In this document: positions 60,194 through 64,000 of the stretch, piece after piece
How the letters are laid out: every line of letters starts with the position of its first letter
Numbering within the stretch: the stretch's first letter is position 1
Origin: Phycisphaerae bacterium
Lineage (GTDB): Bacteria; Planctomycetota; Phycisphaerae; Phycisphaerales; SM1A02
DNA length: 64,000 bases
Direction of reading: 5' to 3'
Assembly (NCBI GenBank): GCA_018701395.1
Contig: JABIWU010000005.1
Coordinates: forward strand, 1 to 64,000
Notes under the pieces: generated by a model
The model's database searches: none
The model's input: only the letters and a program-made list of their open reading frames with translations
Told to the model about the DNA's origin: nothing
Made by a program: the position numbers and the translations under genes

Positions 60194-63006
60194 TGTCTTC
60201 CCTGTACATTATTGATGGGCACGCTCAATTTTTTCGTGCGTATTATGCAATTCGCACACCAATGAGCAGCCCAGCAACAGGTGAACCGACAAACATGGTG
60301 TACGGGTTCACTTCAATGTTGTTGAAACTATTGCGCGAAGAAAATCCAGATTACTTAGCGGTCGTGATTGATGTTGCCGGAGATGACGAATCATTTCGTA
60401 CAGAAATTGATCCAGAATACAAAGCAAACAGAGAGCCACCGCCAGATGATTTCGGAAGTCAAGTTGATAGATGTTTAGAAGTTTTAGAAGCTTTGCAAAT
60501 TCCAATACTTGGCGAACCAGTTGTTGAAGCAGATGATGTTATTGCAACTCTTGTAAAACGAATGAGAAAAGACGAGCCGGAATTATCTATTCGTATTATT
60601 TCTCGCGATAAAGATTTAACACAATTGATCGATGACCGAGTTGAATTGTTCGATGCGCACAAAGGCGCAACAGTTTCGCCTGACGATGTTTTTAAAACAC
60701 AAGACATGGGAGTACCACCACACATGGTGGCGGACATTCTCGCGCTGATGGGAGATTCAAGCGACAATATTCCTGGTGTTGTTGGAATTGGACCAAAAAC
60801 TGCAGCGAAACTAATTATGGAATTTGGTTCTATCGCAGGCATTTACGACAATATTGAAACTATAAAAGGCAAACGAAAAGAAAACTTGCTTGCAGGACAA
60901 GAACAATTAAAAACTAGCAGGATACTCGTAACATTAAAAGATGATGTCGAATTTGATTTTCAACTTGCTGATGCAAAGTCGGATTGCAAGCAATGGAATA
61001 TTCAAGAAATTTCTTCTCTATTCAAAGGACTTGGTTTCAATCGTTTTCCAGATGAAGTGAAACGACTTGCAAGTGGAACAGCAAGTACGCAAGTTGAGTT
61101 AAAAGAAGAAGTCAAACCCGCAAAAAAAACAAAAGCAAAACCGACAATTCTAGGCGGGTTATTTGATATGGGTCCAGACCGAAGCCATCCCGCATATAGC
61201 GCGGATTATGGTTTGGTTGACACTAAGAAAAAATTAGATGCTCTCGTGAAGAGATGCAAACAAGCGAAAATTATCGCAGTCGATACTGAAACGACTGGAT
61301 TAAATCCGATGACAGCTCAACTTTGTGGTATTTCGGTATCTCTTGGCGCTGGTGATGGCGCTTACATTCCAACGATGTGCCCTGAAGAACACCTTGAGCA
61401 AGAAGTGGTTATTGAATCACTCAGAGAAATATTAGAAGACGACGCTATAGCGAAAATCGGTCACAACATCAAGTACGATCTAGTAGTTTTAGAAAACGCT
61501 GGTGTTAAAATCCAAGGGCCGCTGCATGACACGTTGATTGCTGCATGGATTGTTGATGCATCAAGGTCTGGTTACTCAATGGATGCTGTTGCTCTTGGGA
61601 CACTTGACTATGAATGCATTTCAATCAAAGAGTTGATTGGCTCTGGAAAATCACAAACGACCTTCAACCACGTGCCATTGGTAGATGCATGTCCATACGC
61701 ATCTGAAGATGTTGATATTACATTTCAGTTGTGGGACATATTCGAACCACAATTAACCGGCGAATTACGAACGTTATATGAAGAAGTCGAGATGCCTCTT
61801 GTGCGAGTTCTCGCAGCGATGCGGATTGCTGGAATTAAGGTTGACCCGAACGAATTGCACCGGCAACGAGTTGCAATTTCAAAACGAATTGATGAGTTGA
61901 AAGAAGAAATTGAAAGCGTTGCACCGTATCCGTTTAATCCCGATTCACCTAAGCAGTTGTCTGAAGTTTTATTCAATGATTCGCCTGGGCTTGGTATAAA
62001 ACCAATCAAAAGAGGAAAATCATTTCACTCTACAAATGTAGAAGTATTAGAAAAATTAGCTGGCGATCCTGACATTGCAACTACGTTACCTACTTTGATT
62101 CTTGAATATAGAAAATTAACAAAATTAGTGAATACGTACCTTGGTTCATTAGTAGAAGCAATTCATCCTGCGACTGGAAGAGTGCATGCTTCATTTAATC
62201 AGACAGGAACTTCAACAGGCAGATTGAGCAGTAGCGACCCGAACTTGCAGAACATTCCGATTCGTTCTGAAATTGGCCGTGAAATACGAAGAGCGTTCGT
62301 TCCAGAAGCAGGAAATATATTTGTCTCGGCGGATTATTCTCAAGTCGAATTGCGGATGCTCGCTCATTTGAGCGGTGATGAAGCGTTATTGCAAGCATTT
62401 CGTGAAGGACAAGATATTCATCGAGCTGTCGCTTCAGAAGTATTCGATACTCCGATTGATGAAGTGACAAGCGAGCAACGCTCTGAAGCAAAAGCAGTAA
62501 ATTTTGGCATAGTGTATGGAATTACTAAATGGGGTTTATCGCGGCAATTAAATTGTTCTCCAGATAAAGCAGAACAAATTATTACAGATTACAAATTGCG
62601 TTTTAAGGGGATCGACACATTCCTCGCAACTTGTGTAGATCAAGCAAACGAACTTGGTTACGTAGAAACGATTAAACACCGCCGGAGACAAATTAGAAAT
62701 ATACACTCAACGAATCAACAACAACGAGCATTAGCAGAACGCGTTGCGATTAATAGTGTTGTGCAAGGAAGCGCTGCTGACTTAATTAAAGTCGCGATGA
62801 ACAATGTGCACCAACAATTGTTGAAAGAATTTCCAAAAGCGAAGTTGCTCATGCAAATACACGATGAGTTAGTGGTTGAATCACCAGAGGCGGACGCTGA
62901 GGCAGTGTTCAAATTGCTGGTCACTGCGATGGAATCGGCGATGGAGTTGACAGTTCCTATCGTGGCGGATGCTTCAATTGGCACTAGCTGGGCAGACTGC
63001 AAATGA
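60193..63006 (+). CDS. polA: DNA polymerase I
   Basis: PolA processes Okazaki fragments and fills repair gaps. All three parts are present. The 5'-3' exonuclease (about 1-300) shows IDGHAQFFRAYYAI, EADDVIATL and MGDSSDNIPGVVGIGPKTAAKL. The 3'-5' exonuclease (about 345-520) has the intact acidic motif AVDTETTGLNPM and IGHNIKYDL, so proofreading is likely. The polymerase domain has TGRLSSSDPNLQNIP, DYSQVELRMLAHLSGD, AKAVNFGIVYG and IHDELVVE. At 937 residues it is full length. It is coupled to the upstream gene by TAATG and followed by a terminator shared with tRNA-Asp. Confidence 0.97.
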   Translation: MSSLYIIDGHAQFFRAYYAIRTPMSSPATGEPTNMVYGFTSMLLKLLREENPDYLAVVIDVAGDDESFRTEIDPEYKANREPPPDDFGSQVDRCLEVLEALQIPILGEPVVEADDVIATLVKRMRKDEPELSIRIISRDKDLTQLIDDRVELFDAHKGATVSPDDVFKTQDMGVPPHMVADILALMGDSSDNIPGVVGIGPKTAAKLIMEFGSIAGIYDNIETIKGKRKENLLAGQEQLKTSRILVTLKDDVEFDFQLADAKSDCKQWNIQEISSLFKGLGFNRFPDEVKRLASGTASTQVELKEEVKPAKKTKAKPTILGGLFDMGPDRSHPAYSADYGLVDTKKKLDALVKRCKQAKIIAVDTETTGLNPMTAQLCGISVSLGAGDGAYIPTMCPEEHLEQEVVIESLREILEDDAIAKIGHNIKYDLVVLENAGVKIQGPLHDTLIAAWIVDASRSGYSMDAVALGTLDYECISIKELIGSGKSQTTFNHVPLVDACPYASEDVDITFQLWDIFEPQLTGELRTLYEEVEMPLVRVLAAMRIAGIKVDPNELHRQRVAISKRIDELKEEIESVAPYPFNPDSPKQLSEVLFNDSPGLGIKPIKRGKSFHSTNVEVLEKLAGDPDIATTLPTLILEYRKLTKLVNTYLGSLVEAIHPATGRVHASFNQTGTSTGRLSSSDPNLQNIPIRSEIGREIRRAFVPEAGNIFVSADYSQVELRMLAHLSGDEALLQAFREGQDIHRAVASEVFDTPIDEVTSEQRSEAKAVNFGIVYGITKWGLSRQLNCSPDKAEQIITDYKLRFKGIDTFLATCVDQANELGYVETIKHRRRQIRNIHSTNQQQRALAERVAINSVVQGSAADLIKVAMNNVHQQLLKEFPKAKLLMQIHDELVVESPEADAEAVFKLLVTAMESAMELTVPIVADASIGTSWADCK

Positions 63007-63042
63007 TCTGGAACTGATTTAAATTCGTACTAAGAGCGCATG

Positions 63043-63076
63043 AAAAAAGACACCACGTGAGTAGTGTCTTTTTTGT
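63043..63076. terminator. Bidirectional intrinsic terminator between polA and tRNA-Asp
   Basis: A stem of GACACCAC with GTAGTGTC (one mismatch) and loop GTGA is flanked by six A on the left and six T on the right. It can act as a rho-independent terminator on either strand. polA arrives from the left and the tRNA transcript from the right. Confidence 0.85.
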
Positions 63077-63085
63077 TTCCAAAAG

Positions 63086-63159
63086 CGAGGCGGACGGGAA
63101 TCGAACCCGCAACATCCGGCTCGACAGGCCGGTACTCTAACCAATTGAGCTACCGCCCC
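63086..63159 (-). tRNA. tRNA-Asp (anticodon GTC)
   Basis: A 74-base cloverleaf on the minus strand. The acceptor GGGGCGG pairs with CCGCCTC with one G-U pair. The anticodon stem is CCGGC/GCCGG with loop CTGTCGA, so the anticodon is GTC. The T-loop is TTCGATT, and the discriminator is G as expected for aspartate. The 3' CCA is not encoded. It reads leftward into the bidirectional terminator. Confidence 0.96.
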
Positions 63160-63228
63160 AATTGGGAAGAGGGATTTTAGCATGGTCTGGCAGATGTTCA
63201 AGGGGCTGAGATGATTGATTTGTAAACC

Positions 63229-63336
63229 TTATTTTGTATTAAAAAATGCCTGTTTTGATCGCGGATTGCAATAGAATCCCCCAACTTCTCGTTGAATCGA
63301 TGATAAGTAATTGGGACAATGCTTTTCACAAGTCAT
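63229..63336 (-). CDS. Small cysteine-containing ORF (35 aa)
   Basis: This short frame encodes MTCEKHCPNYLSSIQREVGG followed by FYCNPRSKQAFFNTK, 35 residues. An excellent Shine-Dalgarno sequence, AGGAGGAG, ends six to seven bases before the ATG, better than at most genes here. It has cysteines at 3, 7 and 23 and a histidine at 6, which could bind a metal or form disulfides. A strong hairpin lies directly before the ribosome site. It is upstream of tRNA-Asp in the same direction. I recognise no family, and the ORF could be a leader peptide or a real small protein. Confidence 0.5.
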   Translation of the reverse strand: MTCEKHCPNYLSSIQREVGGFYCNPRSKQAFFNTK

Positions 63337-63350
63337 ATTTCTCCTCCTAA

Positions 63351-63386
63351 CCTTGGCGGGCAAACGCTCGCCGAGGTTATTTTTTG
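63351..63386. terminator. Terminator-like hairpin beside the small ORF
   Basis: Stem AACCTTGGCG pairs with CGCCGAGGTT (one T-G pair) around a GC-rich loop and is followed on the plus strand by ATTTTTT. This is a good intrinsic terminator for plus-strand RNA, but no plus-strand gene precedes it. On the minus strand the same hairpin sits directly before the AGGAGGAG site of the small ORF and could control its translation. Confidence 0.55.
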
Positions 63387-63662
63387 GGCGTTCTGGGGTG
63401 GAAGAATGCATTGCATAAAATGTGCAATTTACCCAATATGACCTTTTGATTGGTTCAGCAGGTACCAAAAACAAATAAATGAATAGAAAAGCATTGATTT
63501 AATATAATATGCTGGCTTTTTGAGTAAAAATCAGTATCCTTGGGGTGTTAATGGGGATTTATTGTTGTTTGTGGTTAATAAACCGCAACCCTTATTGAAG
63601 GTACACGAATGTGTATACGAGGTCCCATGGTGGGATCACAATTACCAGCAGGAGTTAGTCAT
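63387..63662 (+). promoter_or_regulatory. Promoter and long leader of the secreted-protein gene
   Basis: A consensus -10 TATAAT lies at 63503-63508, about 155 bases before the ATG at 63663, with only a weak -35. The predicted leader of about 145 bases contains a stem-loop (GTTG, GGTT, loop AATA, AACC, CAAC near 63563-63588), a small TCCCA/TGGGA hairpin near 63624-63636, and AGGAG before the start. The left part (63400-63450) has an ATTGCA / TGCAAT inverted repeat. No known riboswitch core was recognised. Confidence 0.4.
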
Positions 63663-64000
63663 ATGTTTATTCGATCAATCGCACTTCGTACAAGCATCGC
63701 AACTTGCCTTTCAATGGCATTCGTAGCGATTGCACAAGCAAAACCACTTGGTGTTCCAACATTGAACCCACTCGAAAGAGCAATCAATGATGTGTTACAC
63801 CTTGAAAACAGTTGGAATGCAACTGTGCGAATCAATCCTGCAATCGGTCAGTCAATTTCAGTTTCAATCCCATTTGACAACAGAAATTACACATTGGAAT
63901 TGGAACCGTATTCAGTTCGTTCCGATGATTACAAAGTTTTTATGCAAGACGACGCGGGCGAACTGTACGAAGTTCCTGCAATTCCAGTTCGAACGCTCCG
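63663..64000 (+). CDS. Secreted protein, N-terminal part (possible metallopeptidase propeptide)
   Basis: The frame starts with ATG at 63663, eight bases after AGGAG, and runs off the right edge after about 112 codons. It begins with a signal peptide (MFIRSIALRTSIATCLSMAF, VAIAQA, about residues 1-26). The mature part contains YTLELEPYSVRSDDYKVFMQ and EVPAIPVRTLR. This resembles the N-terminal propeptide-like region of large secreted M12-type metallopeptidase-related proteins in planctomycetes. The catalytic region would lie beyond the window, so the function is only a guess. The export call is firm. Confidence 0.6.
   Translation, partial: MFIRSIALRTSIATCLSMAFVAIAQAKPLGVPTLNPLERAINDVLHLENSWNATVRINPAIGQSISVSIPFDNRNYTLELEPYSVRSDDYKVFMQDDAGELYEVPAIPVRTL

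Noticed and set aside
1-64000. CRISPR arrays, transposases, integrases, prophage or toxin-antitoxin modules
   Set aside because: No regularly spaced repeats and no such protein families were seen anywhere in the window.

Overview
The window is a dense, almost entirely housekeeping stretch of a low-GC bacterial chromosome (GC visibly below 50%). The gene set suggests a planctomycete-like bacterium, most plausibly Phycisphaerae. It has a GldF-GldG fusion with a DUF4340 partner, a DUF4159-like/squalene-cyclase-like secreted protein, a divergent RNase HII-like protein, a lone type II prepilin-like protein, and a left-handed beta-helix sugar nucleotidyltransferase beside mreBCD. This placement is inference from gene content, not from a marker search. 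No rRNA, CRISPR array, insertion sequence, integrase or prophage gene was seen. The left edge (1-40) is a near-perfect palindrome and looks like a contig-end fold-back.

Layout. 1-12,960: 3' part of purD, uvrB-gcvH, a TIM-barrel isomerase with cmk and plsC, a TauE-type exporter facing a KefB-type antiporter, a fused proline-catabolic PutA, prmC, and a GAF-response-regulator protein. 13,109-17,996: a three-gene ABC export cluster of gliding type. 17,993-26,369: ribD, fusA behind a structured leader, an RNase HII-like protein, mnmA-ggt, and class I fructose-bisphosphate aldolase. 26,391-36,622: a metal P-type ATPase, gpsA, a regulatory phosphotransferase group (hpf-ptsN, HPr), DUF502, purN, a hotdog thioesterase, two secreted or anchored proteins of unknown function, and sppA. 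36,682-45,002: a methyltransferase, a glutamine amidotransferase, dxs-ispA, exbB-like plus TraB-like genes, a prepilin-like gene and ispG; three of these genes belong to isoprenoid precursor synthesis. 45,037-55,337: topA, miaA, pgk, a TlpA-like thioredoxin, rpe, accD, lnt and a HEAT-repeat lipoprotein. 55,445-63,006: an envelope and cell-shape run (MreC-like coiled-coil protein, a 56-residue membrane protein, mreB, mreC, mreD, nucleotidyltransferase) ending with polA. 63,007-64,000: a bidirectional terminator, tRNA-Asp(GTC), a 35-residue cysteine-containing small ORF, and the start of a secreted protein.

How genes are read. Many genes overlap by 1 or 4 bases (TAATG or ATGA junctions), so translational coupling is common. 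Two initiation styles coexist. Some genes have good Shine-Dalgarno sites (gcvH, sppA, the thioredoxin, mreD, the small ORF at 63,229). At least twelve others have a TA-N3-T hexamer only 6-9 bases before the start codon and no room for a ribosome-binding site, which implies leaderless mRNAs. Three divergent gene pairs share a palindrome whose two arms are the back-to-back -10 boxes of both genes.

Most interesting items: the symmetric leaderless divergent promoters, a strong promoter and multi-hairpin RNA ahead of fusA, the RNase HII-like protein with GYG in place of GRG, the MreC-like protein plus small membrane protein ahead of mreB, and the small cysteine ORF next to a terminator-like hairpin.
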